From JAHELQ01 sp965603365 (GTDB lineage Bacteria; Acidobacteriota; Aminicenantia; UBA2199), in assembly GCA_965603365.1 (NCBI GenBank), contig CBFDCR010000003.1, forward strand, positions 62,001 to 126,000: a stretch of DNA of 64,000 bases. Direction: 5' to 3'. The first letter of the stretch is position 1; the number at the start of each line of letters is the position of its first letter. A program made the translations under genes and the position numbers. Positions 44,529-53,600 of this stretch are shown here, one piece after another. Below the pieces are notes generated by a model. It made no database searches and was not told where the DNA came from. It was given only the letters and a program-made list of their open reading frames with translations.

Positions 44529-45200
44529 TCAGGAAAGGCGCAGGAGGGTAACGATGGCCGCACAGATGATCAGGGCGGTGGGGGAGAGGGCGTATTGGAG
44601 TTTTCCCGGGGCGCCGGCCTTGATGAAGCGAGTTTCAAAGGCTGCCATTTTTGTTCCCAGCCAGAAGCCCAGGGGAACGGCCACGAAGGACGCCAGCACG
44701 GCAAAGTGGATGTAATAGAGCGACAGGGGATAGGTTGTGCCGGGCGCCGCACAGGCGGAAACACCGGTGGCATACCCGACCAGGGGGAACAGGTTGGCGG
44801 CCGCTGCCGCAGTCATACCGCCCAGGAGGGCCTGGCCAAATGGCTTCTGGCTCAGCTTCTCTTTGATGATAGAGACCAGGACGACAAAGGCGATTGCTTC
44901 CATGAAAAAGGCAAAGATCGGGTTGCCGATGGCGCCGTGTTGAATGGGCAGGGAGAGGAGCAGGGCGTCGAACAATTTGAAAATCGAGGCGATGAATACC
45001 ATCAGGAACACCCCAAATACCCGCCTGGATACTGCCCAACCGGCGGCCAGGAAAAGGAGAGCGGCTCCGGTCATTAAAGAGCCGGAAACAGCGGCGGCAC
45101 AACTGCGCAGTCCCATGCCCAATGCCGCTTCCGAAAGCCCCCAAACAGACCCCAATATGATCAACATACCGAAGTGTGATCCACTATCCGATTTATGCAT
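44529..45200 (-). CDS. Polytopic membrane protein, 223 aa
   Basis: ATG 45200 with AAGGAGG 5 bases upstream (an in-frame TTG lies 18 bases earlier). Six or seven helices: MLIILGSVWGLSEAALGM, SLMTGAALLFLAAGWAVS, VFLMVFIASIFKLFDALLL, FFMEAIAFVVLVSI, ALLGGMTAAAAANLF, and two C-terminal ones. No conserved motif known to me. It is upstream of, and in line with, the molybdenum hydroxylase genes (44-base gap), so it may be a membrane partner of that enzyme (inference). Confidence 0.7.
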   Translation of the reverse strand: MHKSDSGSHFGMLIILGSVWGLSEAALGMGLRSCAAAVSGSLMTGAALLFLAAGWAVSRRVFGVFLMVFIASIFKLFDALLLSLPIQHGAIGNPIFAFFMEAIAFVVLVSIIKEKLSQKPFGQALLGGMTAAAAANLFPLVGYATGVSACAAPGTTYPLSLYYIHFAVLASFVAVPLGFWLGTKMAAFETRFIKAGAPGKLQYALSPTALIICAAIVTLLRLS

Positions 45201-45319
45201 ACCTACCTCCTTGTGCAAACATTATTTTATCGTTCACCTTGCCACAATCATACACTCATTTAAACTTATTTGCAACACTTTCCAGGCATAAAGAACCCCG
45301 GTTTTTCGGTTAATTTGAT

Positions 45320-45348
45320 TTGCAATTGGGGGTTTGATTGTTTATAAT
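45320..45348 (+). promoter_or_regulatory. Promoter of the first RiPP-like precursor
   Basis: TTGCAA (45320-45325), 17 bp, TATAAT (45343-45348), about 46 bases before the ATG. Confidence 0.7.
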
Positions 45349-45394
45349 ATTATTCTGTTTTTTTGGAGATGTATTGTAAAAATTAGGAGGAACC

Positions 45395-45586
45395 ATGAAA
45401 CAAAAGAGATTTAACAAAAAACTGGGACTTAACAAAGAGACCATTGTCAGGTTGGACGGGGAGAAAGCGGCCGGTGTGAGGGGCGGCGGACCTACTTATG
45501 CCTTTACCTACGGGCCTTATAGTTGTGTCAACCATAATTCATGCTTCTCCATCCCCGACACCGGCTGCATGATCCACTGCGAATAA
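45395..45586 (+). CDS. RiPP precursor, GG-type class I lanthipeptide-like (63 aa)
   Basis: AGGAGG 4 bases before the ATG. Leader: basic start, then KKLGLNKETIVRLDGEKAAG and a GGG cut site (about residues 30-33), the pattern of 'natural product precursor, GG-Bacteroidales' leaders. Core after GGG: about 31 residues with Tyr-rich start PTYAFTYGPY and four Cys (SC, SC, GC, HC) among Ser and Thr. Such cores can form lanthionine rings. No LanB, LanC or protease gene is nearby, so the modifying enzymes must be elsewhere or the locus is an orphan. Compare the second precursor at 56135-56302. Confidence 0.75.
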   Translation: MKQKRFNKKLGLNKETIVRLDGEKAAGVRGGGPTYAFTYGPYSCVNHNSCFSIPDTGCMIHCE

Positions 45587-45649
45587 CACTGCCCGACTCC
45601 CCATACCCCCACCCCGCTTATAAGTCATTTAGTTTAAGGAGAAAACAAA

Positions 45650-46054
45650 ATGCACAGAACTTTCGGAAAGCTATTTTTAGCTATAGGCATCTCTTTATTC
45701 ATGTTTACCAGTGGTTGCGATTCGATCGGTCAGAAGTCACCGTCACAAGTGGTGATTGCGGCCTATATGGCTGCGAACGAAGGTAAATATTCAGAGACCG
45801 AAAAATACCTCTCATCCATAGTCCTAAAGTTTTTTAAGATAGCCCCGAAGGCGGGTGTTGGCGGTAGTATAATTAGTTTATGGGACAGGGCGACTCGCTA
45901 TGGCACAATCCGGAGAATTGAAATATTAGGGGAGAAAGTACGAGGAATAAGGGCAACAGTTTCTTTTCGCATCCATTTTAAAGATGGAAAAACGAACGAT
46001 GAAAAATTACCACTTATCAAAGAAGATGGCCAATGGAAAATCACAACCGCCTAA
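45650..46054 (+). CDS. Small lipoprotein, DUF4878-like (134 aa)
   Basis: AAGGAG 9 bases before the ATG. Signal peptide with lipobox MFTSGC (Cys about 23). The mature part SPSQVVIAAYMAANEGKYSETEKYLSS followed by strands IRRIEILGEKVRGIRATVSFRIHFKDG and a closing EDGQWKITTA has the NTF2-like pattern of DUF4878 lipoproteins. It lies 63 bases after the RiPP-like precursor and could be an immunity lipoprotein (inference only). Confidence 0.7.
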   Translation: MHRTFGKLFLAIGISLFMFTSGCDSIGQKSPSQVVIAAYMAANEGKYSETEKYLSSIVLKFFKIAPKAGVGGSIISLWDRATRYGTIRRIEILGEKVRGIRATVSFRIHFKDGKTNDEKLPLIKEDGQWKITTA

Positions 46055-46069
46055 GTCAGTAAAACCACA

Positions 46070-46089
46070 AAATTTTCGCCTGTCCCTTA
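46070..46089. repeat. Box A repeat, copy 3
   Basis: AAAATTTTCGCCTGTCCCTT, in the short gap between the lipoprotein gene and the convergent MazF gene; matches 6151-6180, 6828-6856 and the inverted copy at 35030-35047. Confidence 0.6.
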
Positions 46090-46105
46090 TAATCTTATAA
46101 TAATA

Positions 46106-46450
46106 TTATAGATCCAGGCAGTATCGAATTGTATCTTCAACTTTGTCCATTAATTCAACAGAGAGTTTCCCGGCTGGCTTAGAGGGAAACCGATCTGGGT
46201 CCAGAGATCTAATTTGAAAGCATAAAAAAACAGTTTCCATTGGTAGACCGCTAACCTCGGCAGATATTCGGACATTGGTAGGATAATCTTTGGAGATATT
46301 TTCACCTTTGGTTCCCACAACAACTGTTACCACCAAAGGGAGCTTATTGATAGTATCTTTGGATATTACCAGAACAGGGCGTTTACCCGATTGCTCTCTA
46401 CCTCTAATAGGATTCAAGTCCACGAAATAGATCTCACCTCTACAAATCAC
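46106..46450 (-). CDS. MazF/PemK-family endoribonuclease toxin (second)
   Basis: 114 aa, GTG start overlapping the last base of the antitoxin stop, with GGAGGAG upstream. RGEIYFVDLNPIRGREQSGKRPVLVISKDTIN is the MazF opening (Glu, Arg-Gly, Arg-Pro), VVTVVVGT the next strand, and METVFLCFQIRSLDPDRF the Q-I-R segment. Not closely similar to the MazF at 20800-21150, so the two are independent modules. Confidence 0.88.
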   Translation of the reverse strand: MICRGEIYFVDLNPIRGREQSGKRPVLVISKDTINKLPLVVTVVVGTKGENISKDYPTNVRISAEVSGLPMETVFLCFQIRSLDPDRFPSKPAGKLSVELMDKVEDTIRYCLDL

Positions 46451-46686
46451 TAAATCTCCTCCAATCCATCCGATTCCGTTTGAGCGAACTCTTCATTTAT
46501 TTCTTTTAATTCCCGTTGGATTTCTGGGTCCGAAGCCATAGCTGCCAATTGAGTCTCTATCATATCGCCCCTATTTTGGCTACTTTTTCTTAAACGATGG
46601 ATGATTTTCTCCATTAACATGAGTTGATCGTTTTGGGGCAGCATACTGATTTCTTTTTCAATCTGAGACAAATTTGTTACACTCAT
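46450..46686 (-). CDS. Antitoxin of the second MazF pair (78 aa)
   Basis: Start ATG 46686 with GGAGGA 6 bases upstream; the frame continues 17 codons further without a ribosome site. All-helical: VTNLSQIEKEISMLPQNDQLMLMEKIIHRLRK, then an acidic tail ELKEINEEFAQTESDGLEE suited to cover the toxin. Family not certain. Confidence 0.72.
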   Translation of the reverse strand: MSVTNLSQIEKEISMLPQNDQLMLMEKIIHRLRKSSQNRGDMIETQLAAMASDPEIQRELKEINEEFAQTESDGLEEI

Positions 46687-46910
46687 ATTGCTTCCTCCCA
46701 TGCTAGAAAATGTATCATAATACCCATTATAAGTCAAATGATAGAAAAGAGGGGGCGGTGCGACAAAACGTTAAACTGTGTGGTATAATACTTCGGTGAA
46801 GAGAGTACGAATAACACATATTTCATAGTTTGAGATCGATGGGGTAGCCGTTCTTCCTTCATTCCCACCCAAAGACGACACCCAAACACTCCATTTTTTT
46901 CATAATACCG

Positions 46911-46970
46911 GGGTATTTGGGACAGCGATAGGGTATTTCCGGCATCGCCGGGGTATTTTTGGCAGGGTAG
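46911..46970. repeat. Three 20-bp direct repeats upstream of the methyltransferase gene
   Basis: Units starting GGGTATTT at 46911, 46931 and 46951 repeat every 20 bases; the first is preceded by ATACC, forming the small palindrome ATACCGGGGTAT. They end about 55 bases before the ATG at 47024 and could be binding sites. Apart from these nothing is seen between 46687 and 47023. Confidence 0.6.
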
Positions 46971-47023
46971 GGGTTGTGGGGTTGGTTTTAAAATGGGGGG
47001 AATTTTGTTATAATGCGACTCCA

Positions 47024-48259
47024 ATGGAATGTGAAGAGTGCCAGCGCGGCGTGGTGGAACAGATCGTCAACGGCGGTTGGGGATTGGTGCGCAGTGAGGC
47101 GGGGGTGGTGTTTTTGCATTTTGTCCTGCCCGGAGAAGAGGTGGCTTACCGGATCAAGGAGCGGGCCAAAGGCCTCCTCTGGGGCGAACTGGTCGAGGTG
47201 TTGACCCCCTCGGCCCAGCGGGTCGATCCCCCCTGTCCCTATTACGGCACCTGCGGCGGCTGTGCCTTCCAGCATATCGATTACGCCTTTCAATTGCAAA
47301 TCAAAAAAGAAATTTTGCGGAGCGACCTGCAGCGCATCGGTAAATTCCCGATGGCCGAGATTAAGGTGAAGGCATCGCCGGTCTTTCACTACCGGATGCG
47401 TACCAGGTGGAAGGGCTGTACCGACGGCCGCCTTGGGCTGGTTGAGAAGGGTACGGTCCGGGTATTTCCCATTGACCGCTGCCTGCTCTTGCCCGAACCG
47501 GTCAACGATTTTCTCACGCAGTGGAACCGCGCTGCCCATCCGCCCCTGTTTGTGCAGCAGGATATGCTGTGGAATCCCACGGATGAGAAAATTTACATAT
47601 ACCTGACCCCCCCGCCGGCTGGGCAGGGGCGGCAAAGACTAAAAGAATTCCCCCAGGTCTCTTTTTCCTGGCAGGGAAACGAAAAGGCCGGGGTATCGGC
47701 GCTGGGGATAAAAGATTGGACTTTTCAGGTGTCACCGGCGGCCTTCTTCCAGGTCAACCGCTTCCAGTGGGATAACATGTTGAACCTGGTGGAACAGTAT
47801 TTTGAAGAGGCGCAAACAGCTATCGATCTCTACTCCGGCGTGGGATTTTTTATTCCCCTGCTGAAAAAATTTTATCGGCAGGTGATGGGGGTGGAGAGCC
47901 ACGGCCTGTCGGTGCAGTTGGCAAAAAAGGCCTTCCCGGCGGCCGCATTTTTCAGGCTAACGGCGGAGAAGTTCCATTTTCCCGGGGCGGACATCATGCT
48001 CTGCGATCCCCCCCGGTCGGGTCTGTCGAAATCTGTCATTCAACAGATTTTAAAAAAGAAGTACCGGCGGCTGATTTATATTTCCTGTTCATCCGCCAGC
48101 TATGCCCGGGATTTAAAGATACTCAGGGAAGGGGGGTACCGGTTGGCCGATATCAATCTTTTAGACCTGTTTCCCCACACCCCCCATTTAGAGATCGTCT
48201 CGCTGTTTGTTTTGGATAGATTAATCGTTAAAAGAGAAAATAATACACATATCTGTTGA
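47024..48259 (+). CDS. RNA (uracil-5)-methyltransferase, RlmD/TrmA family
   Basis: 411 aa from ATG 47024; there is no ribosome site, and a TATAAT box (47009-47014) ends 9 bases upstream, so the message may be leaderless. N-terminal TRAM-like part (VEQIVNGGWGLVRSEAGVVFLHFVLPGEEV), a 4Fe-4S motif CPYYGTCGGC, SAM motif AIDLYSGVGFF, D-P-P-R in MLCDPPRSGLS, and catalytic Cys in LIYISCSSASYARDLK. Methylates U to m5U in 23S rRNA in its best-known relatives (U1939 or U747), or tRNA U54. Confidence 0.88.
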   Translation: MECEECQRGVVEQIVNGGWGLVRSEAGVVFLHFVLPGEEVAYRIKERAKGLLWGELVEVLTPSAQRVDPPCPYYGTCGGCAFQHIDYAFQLQIKKEILRSDLQRIGKFPMAEIKVKASPVFHYRMRTRWKGCTDGRLGLVEKGTVRVFPIDRCLLLPEPVNDFLTQWNRAAHPPLFVQQDMLWNPTDEKIYIYLTPPPAGQGRQRLKEFPQVSFSWQGNEKAGVSALGIKDWTFQVSPAAFFQVNRFQWDNMLNLVEQYFEEAQTAIDLYSGVGFFIPLLKKFYRQVMGVESHGLSVQLAKKAFPAAAFFRLTAEKFHFPGADIMLCDPPRSGLSKSVIQQILKKKYRRLIYISCSSASYARDLKILREGGYRLADINLLDLFPHTPHLEIVSLFVLDRLIVKRENNTHIC

Positions 48260-48411
48260 AATATTGACACAATTCCGTTAAAATTATGATTTAATTTACA
48301 TTAAGAAATCACGATGATATTATTAGATAGATCCGGTCAGACTTTTATCACAGTTACCCTATTAAATCTGGAACACCGTTGTTCCCGGTTAAGGACGAGA
48401 AAGGAGGAAAC

Positions 48412-48792
48412 ATGGAACCGAATGAGAAGGAAATATGGATAGGGGAAAGCAAGCTGTATCTCGGTGACGGCAACATACTCTATGTCGAGATCGTCGGCGA
48501 TTTGACCGATGACATGGCCGTGCCCTTAAAAGAGGGAATGCTGCGGCTGATGAATATGGTGAAAGGTCAAGTGAATGTACTGGCTGATCTTAATAGGGCC
48601 GGTAAACCGTCGGCCGAAGTCAAGAAGAGGGGAAAGGAGGTGGCAGAAAATGAAAAAACCGGCAAGGGGGCCATGTTTGGACTGCATCCGGTGGCCAGGG
48701 TGATCGCCTCCTTCTGGATGGGCATGGCCCGGAATGAAAAGGTGCGTTTTTTCAAGACCAGGGCAGAGGCGCTTTCGTGGTTGAAAGATTGA
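48412..48792 (+). CDS. SpoIIAA/STAS-like protein, copy 1
   Basis: 126 aa from ATG 48412 with AAAGGAGG upstream. Pattern EIWIGESKLYLGDGNILYVEIVGDL, VNVLADLNRAGKPSAEV, MFGLHPVARVIASFWMGMARNEKVRFFKTRAEALSWLKD is that of SpoIIAA-like (STAS superfamily) proteins, ending in the FFKTxxEAxxWL motif. Likely a signalling switch rather than an enzyme. A paralogue follows 19 bases later and two histidine kinases after that. Confidence 0.8.
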   Translation: MEPNEKEIWIGESKLYLGDGNILYVEIVGDLTDDMAVPLKEGMLRLMNMVKGQVNVLADLNRAGKPSAEVKKRGKEVAENEKTGKGAMFGLHPVARVIASFWMGMARNEKVRFFKTRAEALSWLKD

Positions 48793-48811
48793 ACGGATGG
48801 GGAGGCAGAAA

Positions 48812-49246
48812 ATGGCTGGAAAGGATAGAGAAATCTGGGTGGGGCAAAACTGGCTCTACCTGGGTGAAGACAACATTTTACATGTGATTGGTGGTGGGGA
48901 TGTGGACGAAGAGATGGCGATTAAGCTTAAAGAAGTCGTCCTTAAAAATTTTTTTAACCTTGAAGAACTTAAAGGGGAAAGGGTTTCCACCCTGATAGAT
49001 GTTAACAAGGCCGGCCGGCAATCGTCAAAGGCACGGAAGATATGGAAAGAGTTGGTTGAACATGAAAAAACAGGGAAAATTGCCTTTTGCGGCCTGCACC
49101 CCGTTGCCAGTGTTATAGCCGCTTTTGTGATGGGGATTTGCCGGAAGGAAGACATGCGTTTTTTCAAGACCAGGGCAGAGGCGATTTCATGGCTAAAGGA
49201 GAAAGAAGCAGGGCATCGGGAAGAAGTAAACGATGGATGTGAATAA
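48812..49246 (+). CDS. SpoIIAA/STAS-like protein, copy 2
   Basis: 144 aa from ATG 48812; GGGGAGG lies 6 bases upstream (an ATG at 48797 overlaps that site). Same plan as its neighbour: EIWVGQNWLYLGEDNILHV, VSTLIDVNKAGRQSSKAR, FCGLHPVASVIAAFVMGI, RFFKTRAEAISWLKEKE. Tandem duplicates, diverged enough to have separate partners. The kinase gene starts inside its last 14 bases. Confidence 0.8.
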   Translation: MAGKDREIWVGQNWLYLGEDNILHVIGGGDVDEEMAIKLKEVVLKNFFNLEELKGERVSTLIDVNKAGRQSSKARKIWKELVEHEKTGKIAFCGLHPVASVIAAFVMGICRKEDMRFFKTRAEAISWLKEKEAGHREEVNDGCE

Positions 49247-50681
49247 GATGAAAGCAGAGCGTATCAGCGACATGATTGAAGTCATCGTGAAGGTGGCCCG
49301 GGGAGACTATTCCGTCCAGGTGAAGCTTTCGGGTGAGTACGACGATATCGATTCCCTGGCGGTGGGGATCAATATGATGATCGACGATCTGAAAACCGGC
49401 ACGGTGAGACACGAGTATGTGGAAAATAGATTGACGGGAATCTTAGACGCTGTCCGGGGGTTGGTCCGAAGTGATTACTCGGCCGCCTGTGAATTGGGTG
49501 AAGAGAACGACGGTTTCGATGCCCTCGCCATGGGCATCAACATGATGATCGATGATATCAGGCAGTCGCAGGAGGCGCTGCGGGAGAGCAAGGAGAATCT
49601 ATCTGCCATTCTAAACAGCATCGGTGATGCGGTGATTGCTGCCGATGTTAAAGGTAATGTGATCTTCCTGAACCCGGTGGCCGAGAGTTTAACCGGCTGG
49701 ACACAGCCAGAGGCTGCCGGGAAGCTTGTAAAAGAGGTTTTTCACATTGCCAACGAAGAGACCGGGGAAGAGGTCGAAAACCCGGTAACAAAGGTGCTGC
49801 AGGAAGGTAATGTCGTCGGCCTGGCCAATCGCACCATTCTGTTGCCCAGAGACGGAACCAGAGTTCCTATTGACGACAGCGGCGCGCCGATCAAAGACGG
49901 TAAGGGAAACATTACCGGCGTTGTCCTGGTCTTCCGGGACATCAGTGAACGCCAGGCTTTGCAGGAGCAGTTGGTGCGCCAGGAGAAGCTGGCGGTGCTG
50001 GGCGAGCTGGCCGGTGGGGTGGGCCATGAACTGCGCAATCCCCTGGGGGCAATTAAAAACGCCGCCTATTTTCTCAACATGGTCCTGGAGCGGCCCGATC
50101 CGGAGATCAAGGAGACGCTGGGTATCCTGGAGAAGGAAGTGGCAAACTGCGAGAGGATCATCGCCGGCTTGCTGGATTTCGCCCGGGCCCGGGCGCCGCT
50201 GCGGCGCAAGGTGGGAATCGCCGAGGTACTCCGGCAGGTGCTGTCCGGAATCAATGTACCGGGAAACATCGCGGTGAAAAACCGGGCGATCGAATCGCTG
50301 CCCGTTATTTTAGCCGATCCCGATCAACTGGCCCAGGTCTTCGCCAACATTGTAATCAATGCCGTCCAGGCCATGCCCGAAGGCGGCGAATTGTTCATTA
50401 ATTCGGAAGCCTCAGATCAAGAATGGCTAGCCGTTTCGGTTACGGACACCGGGGTGGGCATCCCCCCGGAGAACCTGGAGAAGATCTTCGAGCCGCTGTT
50501 TACCAGCAAGGCCAAGGGAATCGGCCTGGGCATGGCCATCAGCCGGACCTTTGCGGAGGGACACGGCGGCAGCATCGAAGTCCGGAGCCGGGTAGGCAAG
50601 GGCAGCACCTTTACCGTAACGCTGCCGGTGGGTGAAAAAAAGAAGGCCCATATGGAGAAGAGAGGTAAGGTTCAGAGGTGA
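49233..50681 (+). CDS. Cytosolic PAS histidine kinase with two HAMP-like repeats
   Basis: 482 aa, no membrane helix. Two repeats of about 75 residues at the start, each ending GINMMIDD (ARGDYSVQVKLSGEYDDIDSL; VRSDYSAACELGEENDGFDAL), HAMP-like. Then a PAS domain (ILNSIGDAVIAADVKGNVIFLNPVAESLTGW), HisKA with His265 in GGVGHELRNPLG, N-box NIVINAVQAMPEG, DTGVGIPPENLEKIFEPLF and GIGLGMAISRTF. It overlaps the next kinase gene, whose catalytic core it matches almost base for base in places. Confidence 0.9.
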   Translation: MDVNKMKAERISDMIEVIVKVARGDYSVQVKLSGEYDDIDSLAVGINMMIDDLKTGTVRHEYVENRLTGILDAVRGLVRSDYSAACELGEENDGFDALAMGINMMIDDIRQSQEALRESKENLSAILNSIGDAVIAADVKGNVIFLNPVAESLTGWTQPEAAGKLVKEVFHIANEETGEEVENPVTKVLQEGNVVGLANRTILLPRDGTRVPIDDSGAPIKDGKGNITGVVLVFRDISERQALQEQLVRQEKLAVLGELAGGVGHELRNPLGAIKNAAYFLNMVLERPDPEIKETLGILEKEVANCERIIAGLLDFARARAPLRRKVGIAEVLRQVLSGINVPGNIAVKNRAIESLPVILADPDQLAQVFANIVINAVQAMPEGGELFINSEASDQEWLAVSVTDTGVGIPPENLEKIFEPLFTSKAKGIGLGMAISRTFAEGHGGSIEVRSRVGKGSTFTVTLPVGEKKKAHMEKRGKVQR

Positions 50682-53600
50682 GAAACACAGCCCCGGTCTT
50701 TCTTTTTTTCCTGTGTCTAACCGGGACTATCTCCCCGGAGAGCGGCACCGTTCGCTTCGAGGGTATCTCTATAGATGATGGCCTTTCCCAGAGTACGATA
50801 TTTTGCCTCCTGCAGGACAGCAAGGGCTTCCTGTGGATTGGCACCCAGGACGGTCTCAATAAATACGACGGCTACTGCTTTCATGTATTCAAAAGGGACC
50901 CCGATGACACCAACAGCTTGAGTTACAATTGGGTCACCGCCATTTATGAGGATGATTCGGGCATGATCTGGATCGGCACCAACGGCGGCGGGTTGAATCG
51001 ATTCGATCCTAAAAAAGAGAGGTTTTTTCGTTATCCGGTCAGGCAGGGCGATCCCGGCTGCATCCATAACGGATCGATAAGGGCCATTTACCAGGATTCC
51101 GGCGGTGCCATCTGGGTCGGTACCGGAGGCGGACTTGTTAAGCTAATCCTGGAGGCGGATCTGCAAAATCCCGGGATCAAAGCGGTGAGAATCACCAGCT
51201 TCCGGCACAATCCCGGCGATCCCCGCAGTCTGAAAGATGACCTGGTTAACTCTATTTTAGAAGATCGCACCGGCTTGCTCTGGATTGGCACCGGCGGCGG
51301 CCTCGACAGGTTTGATAAAGAAACCGGCGACTTCAGCCATTATACCCACATCCCCGGCCAGCCCACCAGCCTGAGTCACAGCGGGATAACTACAATTTAT
51401 GAAGATCGGGCCGGCCTGCTCTGGGTCGGCACCGGCGGCGGTCTTAATGTTATGGATAGGGCGACCGGGGAGTTTAAACGTTACCGGCACGACCCCGTTG
51501 ACCCCCACAGCCTGAGCAGTGGCCGGGTGAGCGGCATTGTCGAAGACCGCTCGGGCTTTCTCTGGATCAGCACCATGGGCGGCGGCCTCAACAAATTTAA
51601 TAAAAAAGACGAGACCTTTACCCATTATCGCCATATCCCCGCTGACCCTTACAGCCTGAGCTTCGACCATGTCAACTGCATCCTTGAAGACCGGTCCCGC
51701 ATACTCTGGGTCGGTACCTCGGGCAAAGGGTTGAATAAGTTTGACCGGGAAGACAACTTTGAGCTTTACCGCTGGGACCCCAACAATGCCAACAGCTTGA
51801 GTGACAGTTATGTCTATGCCATCTATGAAGACCGTTCCGGTATACTCTGGGTGGGAACTTCTGGCGGCGGGCTCGATAGACTGGACCGCCGAACCGGTAC
51901 TTTTACCCATTTTCGCCACGATGCCGACGTGCCGGGCAGCCTGAGTAACAATGCCGTACATGCAATTTTTGAAGATCGCGCCGGTGTACTCTGGGTGGGA
52001 ACCGGTGGCGGCGGGTTGGATAAGTTTAACCGCCGGACCGGGGCATTCAGCCATTTTCGTCACCTTGCCGGTGATCCGGCCAGCCTGAGCTGCAATTCCA
52101 TCCGCTCGATTTTGGAAGACAGCGCCGGTGTACTCTGGGTGGCTACCGCCGGCGGGGGCTTGAACAAATTTGATCGCAGCAGCGGGACGTTTATCCACTA
52201 TCACCGGATAGAAGACAATGCCAACAGCCTTGTTGACGATTATGTCAACGTCATCTATGAAGCGCCCACGGAACCCGGCGTTCTGTGGATCGGCACCCGG
52301 CATGGAGGACTGAACCGCTTCGATACCCCTAAACAGGTCTTTAGCCGATTCAAAACGAATCCCCGTGATTCTAACAGCCTAAGCAGCAATTTTATCCTGT
52401 CCGTTTATGAGGATAGTGCCGGTACACTCTGGGTGGGGACCCTGGGCGGGGGCTTAAATAAGCTGATCGGTCCCAGGGGCGAGGGTGAAGGAATCGGGTT
52501 TGTTCGTTACACCGAAAAGAACGGGCTGGCCAACAATTCTATCTATGGTATATTGGAAGACTCTGGCGGCCAACTGTGGATGAGTACCAATAAAGGGATC
52601 TCAAGGTTCGATCCTGGAAGCGAGACGTTTAAAAACTATGATGTCAAAGACGGGCTGCAGGGCAATGAATTTAACAGCGGGGCCTACCACAAAAGCAAAA
52701 GCGGCGAGATGTTTTTCGGCGGCGTGAAGGGGCTTAATGCTTTTTATCCCGACGATGTAAAGGTGAATCCCCATATCCCGCCTATCGTGATCACCGACTT
52801 TAAAATAGCCCATAAGCCGGTTGTCATTGGAGCCGATTCACCGCTGAAGCAATCTATCACCTGGACCGAAGAAATAAAATTGTCTTATAAACAAAATGTC
52901 CTCTCTTTTGAATTTACTGCCCTGGATTTGGACATACCGGAAAATAACAAATACGCCTATATAATGGAGGGCTTTGAAAGAGAGTGGAATTATACCGATT
53001 CTGACAAACGGTTTGCCTATTATACAAACCTGGACGCCGGAGAGTATGTGTTCCGTGTCAGGGGTACAAACAATGACGGTATCTGGAATAACGAAGGCAC
53101 GGCGGTAAAAATAACCATTATACCGCCGTGGTGGCGAACCTGGTGGTTCCGGATTTTCGTTATAATGGCTGTGTCGGTGTTGATCATATCGGTTTATAGG
53201 ATCAGGACACAGGCGATCAAAAAGAGAAGTCGCCAACTCCAGGAGATCAATGAGGCCTTGAATAGACAGATCGCCGAGAGGAAGGTGTTGGAGGAGCGGG
53301 TGGTGCGCCAGGAGAAGCTGGCGGTGCTGGGCGAACTGGCCGGCGGGGTGGGTCACGAACTGCGCAACCCGTTGGGCTCGATTAAGAACACCGCCTATTT
53401 TCTCAATATGGCCCTGGATCAACCGGATCCGGAGGTTAATGAGTCGCTGGGAATCCTGGAAAAGGAAGTGGCAAACTGTGAGAGGATTATCGCCAGCCTG
53501 TTGGATTTTGCCCGGGCCCGGACGCCGCTGCGGCGTCAGGTGAATATCAATGAAGTCCTCCAGGGGGTGCTGTCTAATATCAAAATACCGGGAAATATCG

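Noticed and set aside
51257..52303. Minus-strand 348-aa frame with internal repeats
   Set aside because: Complement of the Reg_prop blades of the propeller kinase; the repeats come from those blades.
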